A DNA stretch of 64,000 nt. Origin: Ptychodera flava (Eukaryota > Hemichordata > Enteropneusta > Ptychoderidae). The position numbers were made by a program, and so were the translations under genes. The stretch is from assembly GCF_041260155.1 (NCBI RefSeq), contig NC_091940.1:28617651-28681650 (forward strand). The letters run 5' to 3'. The notes beneath the pieces are model-generated. The model had not been told where the DNA came from. It did no database searches and saw nothing but the letters and a program-made list of their open reading frames with translations. Below, in pieces: positions 1 to 12,640 of this stretch (the stretch's first letter is position 1; each line of letters opens with the position of its first letter).

Positions 1-589
1 ACACCCACTCGAATTGCTTTACAGTTTCTTTGAAGCAGTTTCATCAATGCCATCCCGAATACGGCTGTGAAATAAAGTCAATTAATGCGTTTAGCGATGT
101 TTGAACAAGCGGCATCTGCTAAAACTTCGTGCACATCTTAGTTGAAATTCGACCAATTAAATATTTTTTGGACTGTGCTGACTTTTGATTTCCATACAAT
201 TTGTTATGTAATGCACCGTAGTGGAGAGTAAGTTTTAGGGAGCGTTCAGTTATTATGACTGGGGGTAAGCCAGCAAAGTCTACCTGCGCATCAGTCAAAA
301 TAAGTAACCCCCCCTACCCCTTGCATAAAAAATTGATGACCCCATCCTTTTAAGGTGACAAAAATTTCACGACCACCTCCCTAATTGCTTGAGTAAAGCT
401 TCACACACAAACACTTCTGGAGGGGTATAGAATCCAGATTCTCTGATATTTTCAAATGACCCCCTTACAAACTCACAAGGTGTTAATGTTCAAATTTCCC
501 CTACTGACTTGCTATAATTATATAAATTACCCATCAAAGGGATTTGTCAGAAAGTACATGTGGATCGCAATATTATAGCGCAAGCATGT
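1..589. other. Intergenic sequence, no feature seen
   Basis: AT-rich sequence with short C-runs. I see no splice-bounded coding stretch, RNA gene or clear repeat before the tandem array begins. Confidence 0.4.
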
Positions 590-2035
590 TTGTACAAAAT
601 CTTGATATTTGGATTTTATTGATAATTCACTGTACATGATAGTCTATGAGAAAACTACATAATACTTTTTCAATACAAAACTAGCATTTATGTATCTGAA
701 TTATGCATACTGAATGAATGAGTGACCATGCAAATATTCGACCCCGGTTTTAGACAAGATGAACGAAACCATCTCGAAAATAAATTAATGGTCATGACCA
801 TTAATTCATTTTCGCCATGGTTTCATTAATCATGTCTAAAACCGGGGTCGGATATATTAATGGTCACCCATTCATTTAGTATCTTTCGACCTGTCAAACA
901 ATATAAGTAGTATTTCGCATCAAACAAAATTCATGAAAAATGGCCGACTTTGTCCCTTTAATAAACATTTGATAATTGAATTTCACAAAAATGTACTTAA
1001 TTGAAATAGGGTTGTTACAACTAGTATGTGTATAAAAAGATTGACTTTAGAATTTCACCAAAAGTGTACATCCACTTTACATGGGAGTCTATGAAAAAAT
1101 TGTGAATACTTGTTTTTCCAATGAAAAATTTGCTATACTTGTGCATATACAAGCGTTTGATAATTAATATAAGTGTACTTGATTAGAATATGATGATTAA
1201 AGGTGCATATTATGTGTACAACAAATCTGATTTTGGAAATAAATTTACTGAAAATGTTTATCCACTATACATGGAAGTCTATGAGGAAACTATGAATAAT
1301 TGTTCCCTATACAACACAAGCTAAATCTGTGTATTCATAGATGTTTGATAATTCATTTTAATGTACTTATTAGACTAGGGTGGATGCAAGTAGATTTGTA
1401 GACTAGGGTGGTAAAAATAGATGTGTGCGCCAGAAATTCGATTTTAGAATTTCACCGAAATGTAGTTTCACTGTACATGGTAGTCAACGAGGAAACTATG
1501 AATATTTTTTTCAATACAAAATTAGCTAAATCTGTGTATTTATAGACATTTGATAATTCATTTTCAAGTACTTGATTAGACTAGGGTGATTACAAATGGA
1601 TGTGTACGCAAGAAATTGGATTTTAGAATTTCACTGAAATGTATTCACTATACATGGTAGTCTATGATGAAACTATGAATAATTTTTTCCAATAAAAAGC
1701 TAGCTAAATCTGTGTATTTATAAACGTTTGATAACTCATTTTAAAGTACCTAGTTAGACTAGGATGGTTACAAGTTGATGTGTGGGCAAGGAGTCGGGTT
1801 TTGGAAGTTCACCGAAATGTTGATTCACTATACATTGGAGTCTTTGATAAAACTATGAATAGTTTTTCACAATGCTAAACTAACAGAGTGTACTTTTATA
1901 GGTGTTTGACAATTGATACATATGTACTTGATTCAAATAGGGTATTTGAAAGTTCAAATGTTGACAACAATAATGATATTGGAATTTCACCGAAAAGTAT
2001 AATTCCACTTTTCATAATAGTAGTCTACAGGTAAT
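590..2035. repeat. Degenerate tandem array, ~180-205 bp period
   Basis: The phrase 'acatggtagtctatgaggaa' recurs in variant form near 632, 1077, 1266, 1471, 1650, 1830 and 2012. Most spacings are 179-205 bp. Each unit carries 'tgataattcattttaa-gtacttgatta' and 'aatttcaccgaaatgt' like blocks. The larger first gap (632 to 1077) is partly explained by the palindromic element at 708-881. A solitary related unit lies near 11.11-11.28 kb, so the unit is also dispersed. Confidence 0.7.
708..881. mobile_element. Palindromic MITE with TA ends
   Basis: Almost the whole element is one imperfect palindrome centred on ggtcatgacc near 793-802. The left arm runs through 'accccggttttagaca' and the right arm carries its reverse complement. 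Ends read TA-CTGAATGAATG and CATTCATTTAG-TA, consistent with a TA target site (Tc1/mariner-like by inference). It interrupts the surrounding tandem array and has no coding capacity. Confidence 0.7.
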
Positions 2036-2189
2036 TGTTAAATGTTTTCGCTGGCAGAACTTGCTATATCTCTAATATATAAGTAATAGGAATCATGCCA
2101 ATCTAGCTGCACAACAATTGCAGGTTCAAGTCCCGCTAAATCCGGGCCCCAAAATGGCGCAGTCTTAGTATCGTTATTGTTTTCCCTTT

Positions 2190-2514
2190 TCCAAACCTCA
2201 ATATTATTTTGGCACTGGAATGAGACATAATCTACTGGGATACACGTCTCGTTTGGCTTCACCTCAGACGGTCAACTCGACCTCGTTCCAAACACATATT
2301 CCGTAAATTAACTTATCACATTGCAGCCGAACTAATTTCAGAGGGCGGTACTTATTCGAAAGCGACCAGAGTTAAAGCAGGCATATAAGCTTGACAAAGC
2401 ATACCCGAAGTCACAAAAATAGGAATAACTAAAATGTGTAAAATATAAAAGTGCCAAACGAGTTCGTGCTAGAATGTCAAAGGGCAACAAGGTCTTCTGA
2501 TCTAAGGATATGTT
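2190..2514 (+). repeat. Left part of repeat module, copy 1 (interrupted)
   Basis: Matches 13100-13400 (for example 'acctcgttccaaacac', 'taacttatcacattgcag') and, inverted, about 40300-40560. Copy 1 is split by the foldback element and resumes beyond 8363. The module has no recognisable coding content. Confidence 0.6.
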
Positions 2515-3068
2515 AGTCGGGTCGGAAGGTAGGGTTCCCATGCACCCCATGGATGTATTTTTTTAACCTACATTTTTGTAATCCTTAGGGTCTATATTTA
2601 ATGAATTTTGATGTTCCCAAAATCAAATCGTGTCCCATGGGTTTCATTTGGCGCCATCTTTGCCTCCATCTTGGCCGCCATCTTGGATTTCAACAATGGG
2701 GTAGGGGTCACGTATCTACCGCTCGACGGAAACAGAAGCAATAAAACACTATAAACGTTACATTTTTAGAAAGCCAAGATCATGGCCTTTTCATTGATAT
2801 ATAACTTAACAGGGATTAATTAATATTCGAACGTCGATTAGACTTTATAACGGCCATTGGCCGTAAATCGTAAAATTTGCTAAATTTCACACCCAATAAT
2901 TAAGTTCCCTTTCCTCCAAACATTTTTCATAAGGTATTTATATTTTTTGGAAGAACTCAGTGCAATAAACAAGAAAAACAAGATTAAAAGTATGTGTCTT
3001 GAGATTTAGTGGGTGCATGAGCTTGTTTTCTTATTACGCGGTATGTCACATATCCGTGTGTAACATAA

Positions 3069-4283
3069 GGGGTAGGGGTAATGTTTCCCTTTCTGTTTCG
3101 AATCATGAATGATGAAACCATAAAAATGTTACATTTTTTGAAAGTGCTGCATCAGACCTTTCTAAAAATATATAGATTTATGGGGAAAAATTGCATGTTT
3201 AAAAGTTACAAAGCTTAAACCTTTCGGTTTGTGTCGATTTTAAGTGATTTTTTAAGAACGAAATTGCAACATATGGGGTAGGGGTAATGTTTCCCTTTCT
3301 GCCTCGAGCCATGAATTACGAAACCATATAAATGTTACACTGTTTCAAAGCTCTGAAATTGGCCTTCCCAAACATGTATAGTTTTATTGGGAAAAGCCCA
3401 TATTTTAAAGTTACAAAGCTTATGCCTTTCAGTTTGTGTCAATTTTAAGTGATTTTTTAAGGACGAAATTACAACATATGGGGTAGGGGTAATGTTTCCC
3501 TTTCTGCCTCGAGCAATGAATTATGAAACCATATAAATGTTATACTGTTTAAAAGCTCTGAAATTGGCCCTTCCAAACATATATAGATTTATTGGGAAAA
3601 GTCCATATTTGAAAGTTACAAAGCTTAAACCTTTCAGTTTGTGTCAATTTTAAGTCATTTTTTAAACAAAATTATAATATAAGGGGTAGGGGTAATGTTT
3701 CCCGTTCTGCCTTGAACCATGAATTATGAAACCATATAAACGTTATACCGTTTGAAAGTTCTGAAATTGGCCTTTCCAAACATGTATAGTTTTATTGGGA
3801 AAAGTCCATATTTTAAAGTTACAAAGCTTATGCCTTTCAGTTTGTGTCAATTCTAAGTGATTTTTTAAACAAAATTATAATATAAGGGGTAGGGGTAATG
3901 TTTCCCGTTCTGCCTTGAACCATGAATTATGAAACCATATAAATGTTATACTGTTTGAAAGCTCTGAAATGGGCCTTTCCAAACATATATAGCTTTATTG
4001 GGGAATATTGCATATTTGAAAGTTACAAAGCTTAAGCCTTTCAGTTTGTGTCAATTTTAAGTGATTTTTTGAACAAAATTATAATATAAGGGGTAGGGGT
4101 AATGTTTCCCGTTCTGCCTTGAACCATGAATTATGAAACCATATAAATGTTATACTGTTTGAAAGCTCTGAAACGGGCCCTTCCAAACATCTATAGTTTT
4201 ATTGGGGAAAATTGCATATTTGAAAGTTACAAAGCTTAAGCCGTGCAGTTTGTGTCAATTTTAAGTGATTTTTTGAACAATAT
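3069..4283. repeat. Six ~204 bp tandem units inside the foldback arm
   Basis: The phrase 'ggggtaggggtaatgtttcc' starts units at 3069, 3275, 3480, 3683, 3886 and 4090, with spacings 206, 205, 203, 203 and 204. Each unit continues with 'gaattatgaaaccatataaa' and 'gttacaaagctta'. The right arm keeps one inverted unit near 8100-8260, so the arms differ in copy number. Confidence 0.85.
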
Positions 4284-5937
4284 GCACAAAACAGTTAGTC
4301 CGTTGGCCAGGTATCGAAATCATCCCCTCTAAGGCATTTTACCTACTATCATATTCTGTTAGCTAGTATTCTCAGCTGTCATAATCTGCTTATTTTCCAT
4401 TTAACTGATGGTGTGTGAGAGTGTAACGACTTGTTTGTGAAGGGCTGTCACGCCCTCAGTAGTAAAATAGGAATGCGTTAGGGGTAACATATTTACCGCT
4501 AGTCGGAAACAAAAACAAAAAGTACCATAAACAATACATTCTTAGAAAGCCCAGATATAAGCTTTTTTACTTTTATGATAATTATTCGACTTTAGATGGC
4601 GCCAATATTCCGTATGTACATGGCGGTCAGCAGCTGAATCATTCACATAACGAACGTTGATATGGCCTGAAACTTCGGTAAATTCATTCAAGCAAACTCT
4701 TGTTTGATTAAGTTGATAGTTTTCCTTTCTTGTTTATTTCGAGTATTTGCCATGGCATGACTGAAACGAACCTTGAAACGAAGGCTGTACGTATCTATAT
4801 TAGTCCGAGCCTGAGCGTGATCTGAGAGCAAACAGATCCGCAGATAATGCGAACGATCGCAACCGTTACCAACAGACTCATTATGCAGAGCCATGCCCCA
4901 AAACGCCCAACCAAACTTGGCACTAATCATGATCCCAGTCCATTTCGAGCCGGGCTTTAAGGGAAGTGCGGTGGCCTTTGAAAGACCCTTTGGTTTGGTT
5001 TTGTACCGTAGTATAGGAAGAAAACCCGACCTGTCGTCGTTGCTATGAATGTTTGTGTTGTTTTAGCCTCTTTTTTTGCCTATTTGAAGAATCGTCTTTG
5101 CAGCCTTCCATCCTGCGTTCTGTGAAGCGAGTGTCTTCGATTGCTCTCTTAAGTTTGTGATGTACAACTGTCTTGAGTCCCGGTGCTTTATTGGGTGTAG
5201 AGGTAAATAGTTAGAGATCAGGGTGATAAATTGGTTGCCGCAGTGTCTTTCCAGGTGTTGCCACTTTTGAAGGAATTCAACTCTCGGTATTTTGCCTGGT
5301 AAGTATTCTTTAAGGTGTACCTGTAGGCTACGTGGTACTGAATAGGGGCCACTTAGGTTTCAACACATTCGATACTCTTGGCTTTCGCTTATACCCGTTG
5401 TATGAGTAACTGGGATCGGAAATGAGAAAGGCTCAATTAATATCCATCTTTGCTAATATTAATTCTCGTTTGGCTTACAGATGGCCACCTCTACTCGTTT
5501 CGGTGAAAATATGACTTTCAATTGGACAAAACATTGAGTATGACTTTCTTCTGTGTGTTATTTAGGCCTATGAAAAATATGAAAATTGCATACATATTGT
5601 TGTCAAATATCTCAAATCTTAGATTGTAAGAGATAGGCTTAGGCTTCCCTGTATCATATAATTAGTTAAATGGGAATTTATTGGAGTAGATTACAGTAAT
5701 CGAACAGAATGGTTGACACTATAGAAAGACTTATCTCGGATTGCGGGGACCTAACTATAAAAGAACAGCACAGAATACTTGCCGGATGTATTGACTGTTC
5801 ATTTATAGTACAGGCTAGTACAACATGGAATGTAAACACACAAATCAAAGAAGTGGCAAATTTTCTCAACTTTTAACAAAGTTTATATTCTATCATTACT
5901 ATCAGGATTAGGATTTTCCCAATCTATAAATAAGCTA

Positions 5938-6667
5938 TTACTTGATTACACCTTGATTCAGCATGACTAACATTTTGCATTTACCACGCAACCAGCCATG
6001 CCCGTCCCTGGGATCGCGAACAATGCCTTTAACGAAGCTTTTGAACGCTTTTTTTGAATTGTGTAAGAATGTCCTCTCTGTGGAGTATAATGTGTGAAGC
6101 CGTTGTCTAGCTCGCTTGACTCTGATGATTATGTTGACTTCTTTTTTCTCAGCTGCTGGTGGCTGATCTAACTCGAAAGTTAGATCAATCTAGTCTCTCT
6201 GATTCTATCATGCTGGTGGGAATGGTATCTTCAAGCATTGACCCTAAAACGTCCCTTTGTAGGGTCTTTGCTTCAAAGACGTCAGGGTCTAACATTGGTT
6301 AAATGTCATCCATGATAAGAAACTAATGATAGATTCACTCACAAGGCATTTTAAACATTGAGGTGTCAATGGGAATATAAGCCTTTTTAGTCATTTTCTG
6401 AGGTTTGTCTAGCTTTCTTATTGCTTGGTGTAGAGAGTGTTTGTTCGCCTTCTGTTTACTATTTAGTTGCGTAATTTGAATGCGTTCTGTGACATTTGGC
6501 TTTTCGGGTTTTAGTTCCGGAATTATTTTGCTATTGAATTTTAGTACCCAGTCAAAAATGTAATCCTCATTGGGAGTATATAGTGTTCTGCGTTGTAAAA
6601 TAATTTCGAAAAATTGGTTATGATCTCTTGTTTTCTGGTAAGGAAGGTAAAGTGTTGTCGATCCATC
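5938..6667 (-). pseudogene. Decayed unrecognised ORF inside the foldback element
   Basis: On the minus strand two open stretches read as protein-like sequence. The first runs from about 6667 to 6344 (about 108 codons, no ATG) and includes LYTPNEDYIFDWVLKF and MTKKAYIPIDTSMFKMP, then reaches a stop. The same frame resumes after two further stops, up to about 6190 (DPDVFEAKTLQRDVLG, then IESERLD). A one-base shift then opens LTFELDQPPAAEKKEV and RVKRARQRLHTLYSTE, ending at a TAA at 5938-5940. The continuity with only point lesions suggests a once-coding gene, plausibly the element's own. I do not recognise the family, so no function is assigned. Chance open frame in AT-rich DNA is the alternative. 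Confidence 0.35.
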
Positions 6668-8370
6668 TTATCTTATTATGGAGAAGCTATATTGTGGATT
6701 AATGGTGATTGGTTTTCAGCGATAAAAGATTCTCTCGTGTTCCCGTGTGGTATTAAAAGTAACACTATTAATAGTGAGCTCTGATTTGCCCAGACGGTCA
6801 CGTGACTGTGCATGTATTTACGATATACCGTAAAGTTGGCCATTCCCATCTCCAAAGTGGGTTTCTTTCACATTGTTTGTATTTTCATCACAAGTTTCAA
6901 TATACTGATATAATATAGCGATAAACAACCCCTATAAGTTGGGTACACCACTCGAGCTCTGTTTTGACCATTTCACTCCTTATACACACGACTGAAGTTC
7001 GTGCGTATATGTTGTTTACCGGTCGAAACGCGTGTGGTATCCTTTCAAAGTGGTGCTTTATTGCTTATATATCTCTAGCGATACAATTAAAGAAAAGGGA
7101 TTGATTGTTGCTGCTGTCATATCAACTTTGCATGACGACTATGACATCCAATTAAGTGTTTGTGGGTTTGGAATATATAATTTTTGACATATTATAGCTG
7201 TTAACTTTCTTTCCCTAATTTGAGTTATTGAAATAAGTAAAACGTCTTTTATTAACCACCATTTTAGCTTTTTAGTGCTATTTAATGCCTATAGAGTATT
7301 TTTCTATGTTCCTTTTAACAAGTAAATGTCAGTAAAGTAAAACAAACTTTTGAGTTTAGGCATTGTCACTGCATAATTTTTGAGTGTACCCCATCAAGCC
7401 ATATCTTGTTGGAAAAACAACTGCGTCAGTGTTTAAGAGATATGATATTTATGTGGCTTCCTTATTCGCTGCGCTTGGTAGGAGAGGAAACATTACCCAT
7501 ACCCCTATCCCTAATGTTAAATGTATATTATAGAGGGATGTACGGCATACCATATATTAGGTAAACAATCGACGCACCCCATAAGTCTCAAGAAGATACA
7601 CTCTTTTAATGTTTTTACTTCTCTATTGCATAAAGTTCTTCCAAATGATATATAAATACCTTGTAAAAATTGTTTGGAGGAACATGAACTTAATTATTGG
7701 GTTTGAAATCAAGCAAATTTTACAATTTACATTTCATGTCCGATATAAAATCTAATCGATGTTTGAATATCGATTTATCCCCATTTAGTTGTATACCAAT
7801 GGTAAGGGGATTATCTGGGCTTTCTAAGAATGTATTGCTTATGGTATTTTTTGTTTTTGTTTCCGACTAGCGGTAAATATGTTACCCCTAACCCATTCCT
7901 ATTTTACTACTGAGGGCGTGACAGCCCTTCACAAACAAGTCGTTACACTCTCACACACCATCAGTTAAATGGAAAATAAGCAGATTATGACAGCTGAGAA
8001 TACTAGCTAACAGAAAATCATAGTGGGTAAAATGCCTTAGAGAGGATGATTTCGATACCTGGCCAACGGACTAACTGTTTTGTGCATATTGTTCAAAAAA
8101 TCACTTAAAATTGACACGAACTGCACGGCGTAAGCTTTGTAACTTTCACAAATGCAACTTTCCCCAATGAAACTATACATGTTTGGAAAGGCCCGTTTCA
8201 GAGCTTTCAAACAGTATAACATTTATATGGTTTCATAATTCATGGTTCAAGGCAGAACGGGAACATCAAAATTCATTAAATATAGACTCTAAGGATTACA
8301 AAAATGTAGGTTAACAAAATACATCCATGGGGTGCATGGGAACCCTACCTTCCGACTAGACTATAAGGAT

Positions 8371-9100
8371 ATGTTTCTCAGGCCCTTGCGGGCTGTGTAC
8401 GTGCGGCGAATAAAAACGGTTCACCCTTAATAATGTCTAGTCTGGTTATCACTGTAAAGGTCACTTTGGGAGTCGACCCTCATGTTGTACACAACTTAAA
8501 GCACATTTAGTTTTTTTTAACAAAAGATAGAGTGTTTATTGGAGAACAATTACAGGTATCTTTGGATGTTGTAATGTTAATCACAATCTAGTCATGGACA
8601 TTACGTCATATAAGCTTGACAAAGCATACCCGAAGTCACAAAAATAGGAATAACTAAAATGTGTAAAATATAAAACTGCCAAACGAGTTCGTGCTAGAAT
8701 GTCAAAGGGCAACAAGGTCTACTGATCTTAGGATATGTTTCTCAGGCCCTTGCGGGCTGTGTACGTGCGGCAAAAGATAGCATTTATTGGAGAACAATTA
8801 CAGGTATCTTTGGATGTTGTAATGTTAATCACAATCTAGTCATGGACGTTACGTCATATAAGCTTGACAGAGCATACCCGAAGTCACAAAATAGGAATAA
8901 CTAAAATGTGTAAAATATAAAACTGCCAAACGAGTTCGTGCTAGAATGTCAAAGGGCAACAAGGTCTACTGATCTTAGAATATGTTTCTCAGGCCCTTGC
9001 GGGCTGTGTACGTGCGGCAAAAGATAGTATTTATTGGAGAACAATTACAGGTATCTTTGGATGTTGTAATGTTAATCACAATCTAGTCATGGACGTTACG
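8371..9100. repeat. Tandem copies of a ~247 bp unit
   Basis: 'atgtttctcaggcccttgcg' occurs at 8371, 8735 and 8982. The last two are 247 bp apart and nearly identical. The first spacing is 364 bp because ~118 bp of extra module sequence remains in it. Each unit includes 'gacaaagcatacccgaagtc' and 'tggagaacaattacaggtat'. The high similarity suggests recent local duplication. Confidence 0.8.
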
Positions 9101-10460
9101 TCCATGGTCAAATCTACCAACAAACTTTGTGCTGAGGTTTCGTCTCATTGAAAATCTAAAACACATCTAATACACAATTAAATCTCTCTGACAGTTCTTA
9201 TAAAAAAGAAATACTCATTGGTTCATTAAAAAAAATAGTTGTCAGAGAAAATACCTAATTAGTTGCCAGAACGTTTCGTCACAAACGCTTACTTTCTGAA
9301 CGAACGGTGGAAATTTACACACTGGGATTATTAGGTAATGGCTGAATCGTAAACGGGTTATTTGACTTGCAGAGGCATTGCCAAAACGGTAACAAACTAG
9401 GTCATCATCCATTTGAAGAATTACTCGAACATGTTAGTGATTTTGGTTCAATAGACAAAAATATATCATAAACGCACTTACCCGAGACACGATATTGTTG
9501 ACCCTAGTTCTAAGAGCAAGGTTTTAACAGTCAGTCATGAGATTTTCGCCTTCTTCATGGAGAGCAACAGAGCGTACTCATGTGGTATTGTACTTTCTGT
9601 CAATAAGCCTTGTGCCCTTTGAATGTAACGATAACCTTTGTGCCACTACGTGGGCTCATTTAAGAGCTTTTGGAGTGAATAAACTCTGCACTATCTTACT
9701 TTGTGAAAATCGCAAACATTTCCCCATACATTTAACACAATGATGGCCGCCATTTCAAATGTCAAATATCGGTAAATTTAATTTGTATCTATGGTGCAAA
9801 CATTTTCCCGGTGAATGATTTTAAAAGATAAAAGTTTAAGTTCCATTTAGGAAAGTTTTGGCAAATGTATATTATCTTTCACTTTCGAGGTGCATCTACC
9901 TTAATGAATTAACATTTATGATACCTAAGACAACAATTTTAGGATCGCCAATAGCAAATGCACAGCACGTTGTTTGAAATAATCCAGTAAATTCCCTATG
10001 AACAGCATTCCATTTCCAAGAGTAGTCGTAGAAATGATGTCCTGACAACTGCTAGGATAATCAATACATAACACCTAAAGCTCGGTCACCATTAGGCGTG
10101 AGAATGAAACACTTTAAACGAGATAATTGTCGCAATGATCTCGTGCGAGAAGCAAACCTATTTGACCTATTTCTAAATACTGATACGGGATCTCATTGGC
10201 CTTTACTCGAAAAGAACATTACAGCGAGGTCATTTGATGGTCAACATCTCTGTAGTGGAACTTTAAACACAAACATCGCCACCACACGTACCTTCTTGTG
10301 AATTACATATCATTGTTGGGATTATTTTTCACAAAAAATACATGGGCTTAATATGGCAACCTCGGCCTACAGCTTCTAGCACATCTATTCTTGGGATTTG
10401 CCAGGTCATCAATTATGATACATGTATAAATTTGTTGATTGATCATGCTGAAAACCTTAA
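9101..10460 (+). repeat. Right part of repeat module, copy 1
   Basis: Shared with 14320-16640 and, inverted, with about 38340-39850. Landmarks are 'gtcatcatccatttgaagaa', 'gagcaaggttttaacagtca', a divergent member of the TTAA MITE family (about 9600-9903) and 'gagataactgtcgcaatgat'-like sequence near 10120. No gene is seen; the short open frames here are not conserved between copies. Confidence 0.6.
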
Positions 10461-10471
10461 ATTTTTTTCTT

Positions 10472-10473
<2 letters not shown>

Positions 10474-10524
<51 letters not shown>
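10474..10524. repeat. (TAA)n microsatellite
   Basis: About 17 perfect TAA/AAT triplets. They give runs of Asn or Ile in apparent open frames that should not be read as protein. Confidence 0.95.
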
Positions 10525-11649
10525 TTTATTAGCTCTATGTCCCCAAAAATACATTGCTATGAAACACATGCCAATTTCAAAAGCCAAAACATGCAAAAAC
10601 ACGTGCTAAGGTTTGCACATTGATAAAAAATACAGAAAGACGCACTCAGGAATAAAAAAAACCGAAAGTCATAAAACAGACTAATTAAACTTTGTAAACT
10701 TAATAAGTTTGGTGACTTTGGCTAGACTTGAAATTTCGGGGAGATTCCCGCTGTTTAAAAAGCTTCTCAAACTTTAAAGTGTTTTGCTTTTTACAATAAT
10801 AACTCTTCAGGCATTGTTTTCTTTTCCTTTAAGGCTGAGCACAAAAGAACATAATGCATTTCGTCACCTGTTTCGCCACTATTACAAAGAGAACCTAAAT
10901 TACGAGTGGCATCATTTTTGTAACGATATGATGTAGGGAGGTTATGATTGCCATCATGCCATCAAAATGATACAAGAAGTTTGCGGTATTTCCCTTTCAA
11001 AGAGGTGATGACCCTTAGAAGGGCCATTTATAGTTTGATTGGAATTTAAAGCACTCAGTTTGTTCATCTTATTCTGTACAATGCCTGGCTTAGTCTCAGT
11101 ATCCTTGGAATGTCCAATACAAAACTAGATAAATCTGTGTATTTATGTACTCTTGATTATTAATATAAATGTACTTACTTCGGGTGGTTACAAGTGGATG
11201 TGTGCGCAAGAAATTCGATTTTGGAATTTCACTATACATGGTAGTCTACTAGAGAACTATGAACAATTTTTTTCCTACATAAAACATAAAATTAACAATA
11301 CCTGTGCATTTATAGATGTTTAATAATGTATTAACGTTTTGCCACCTGTTCCATACGTTTTTGTATCTTTTCTTTCATCAGTTTTAACTGTTCAAAATGT
11401 TTATTGTAGGATACCACTGCATCTTCTCTGCTTGTGAAGCTTGTCGATAGTTTGTATGTATTTAAAAGAATCAAAGTATTTCCTCGATGATTTCCTATTG
11501 AGGAAGTATCACATGGACAATCGAACGTTTGGCCATGAAATAAGCTTCTGTTAAAAGTAACCCTCCCCCTAAGATAGGTTAACCAGATGTGAACTGAATG
11601 TGCTCACGTGGTTTACAACAGGTTCATTAAATAGTTGTACGCTTCACAG

Positions 11650-12640
11650 ATCAATCAGATATCAGTCTTTTCATTATATGTAGCAGGTTTCATCAACTTT
11701 CACACAATACTCTCGAAGTTAAATCATTAGTTACAAAACTTCATTTTATATGCAAATGAACTGTTTATTAACTTGACACTGTTCAATACCATGGGAAAAT
11801 TAAAGATCTATCAGATCAACATCTGTAGCCCATATTATCAAATTTAATGCTATAATTTCGGAGTAATATCACTATTTAAAAGTTCATTAAATATGCAATT
11901 GAACCCTTAATTAACATGACACTGCTCAGTGCTTCATGCGAAAGTTAGATATTTATCAGATGAATATCTGTAGCAGGTTTCACCTAATTTGGTGCAGTTA
12001 TTTTGGAGTTACATGACTAATTACAAAACTTCAAAAATATGCAAATGAGCTATTTATTACTTGAACTGCCCAATGTGTCTCAGTTCAATTATATGTTTAT
12101 CAGATCAATGTCTGTAGCATATTTCGTATAATTTCAGAGTTACATCACTAGGAAATATGCGAATGAACCCTTAATTAACATCACACTACTAAATGCTTTA
12201 CAACAGAGTCAGATATCTGTCGGATCAGTATCTGCAGCAAATTTCATCAAATATCATGCAGATATTTCAGAGTTATACGGCTAATTACATAACTTCATAA
12301 AATATGCGCCATGTAAATGACTATTTATTAACTTTACACTGTTTAGTGCTTCATGCGACAATAAGATGTTTATCAGATCAATATCTTTGGGAGGTTTCAT
12401 CAAATTTGGTGCCATATTTCAAGGTTTTATCACGAATCACAAAGTTCATGAAATATGCAAATGAACCCTCAATTAACTTCACACTCCCAAATGCTTCTCA
12501 ACACAGTGAGATATTTGTCTGATCAGTATCTGCAGCAAATTTCATCAAATTTGGTGCAGTAATTTAAGAGTTATATCACTAATTACAAAAGTTCATTTAA
12601 TATGTAAATGAGCATAAAATTGACATGACACTCACGGTAT
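11650..12640. repeat. ~145 bp tandem array with alternating unit types
   Basis: 'atgcaaatgaac' followed by a TTATTAAC/TTAATTAAC block recurs near 11754, 11897, 12042, 12160, 12312, 12457 and 12604. Units alternate between a 'tatttattaactt' form and a 'cccttaattaacat' form, giving a ~290 bp dimeric period. Each contains 'tatcagatcaatatctgtag' variants. Confidence 0.75.

Larger units (their letters stand above)
2515..8363. mobile_element. 5.85 kb foldback-like element with long complex inverted arms
   Basis: The outer ~110 bp at 2515-2632 is repeated in inverse at about 8262-8363 (shared core 'cggaaggtagggttcccatg'). Both ends are flanked by TAAGGATATGTT (2503-2514 and 8364-8375), a target-site duplication of roughly 9-12 bp. 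Inverse homology continues inward: 4280-4560 matches about 7820-8100, and 2740-3070 matches about 7480-7830, but in a different order. The left arm also holds six ~204 bp tandem units. Foldback/Galileo-type elements have this architecture, so that class is an inference; no transposase is recognised. It is inserted in a copy of the repeat module that continues on both sides. Confidence 0.75.

Noticed and set aside
3069..4283. GGGGTAGGGGTAA repeats as telomere-like sequence
   Set aside because: The motif occurs once per ~204 bp unit, not in direct tandem; it is part of a longer repeat.
4688..4930. 80-codon minus-strand frame inside the foldback element as a transposase piece
   Set aside because: No recognisable motif, and not continuous with the degraded ORF at 5938-6667.
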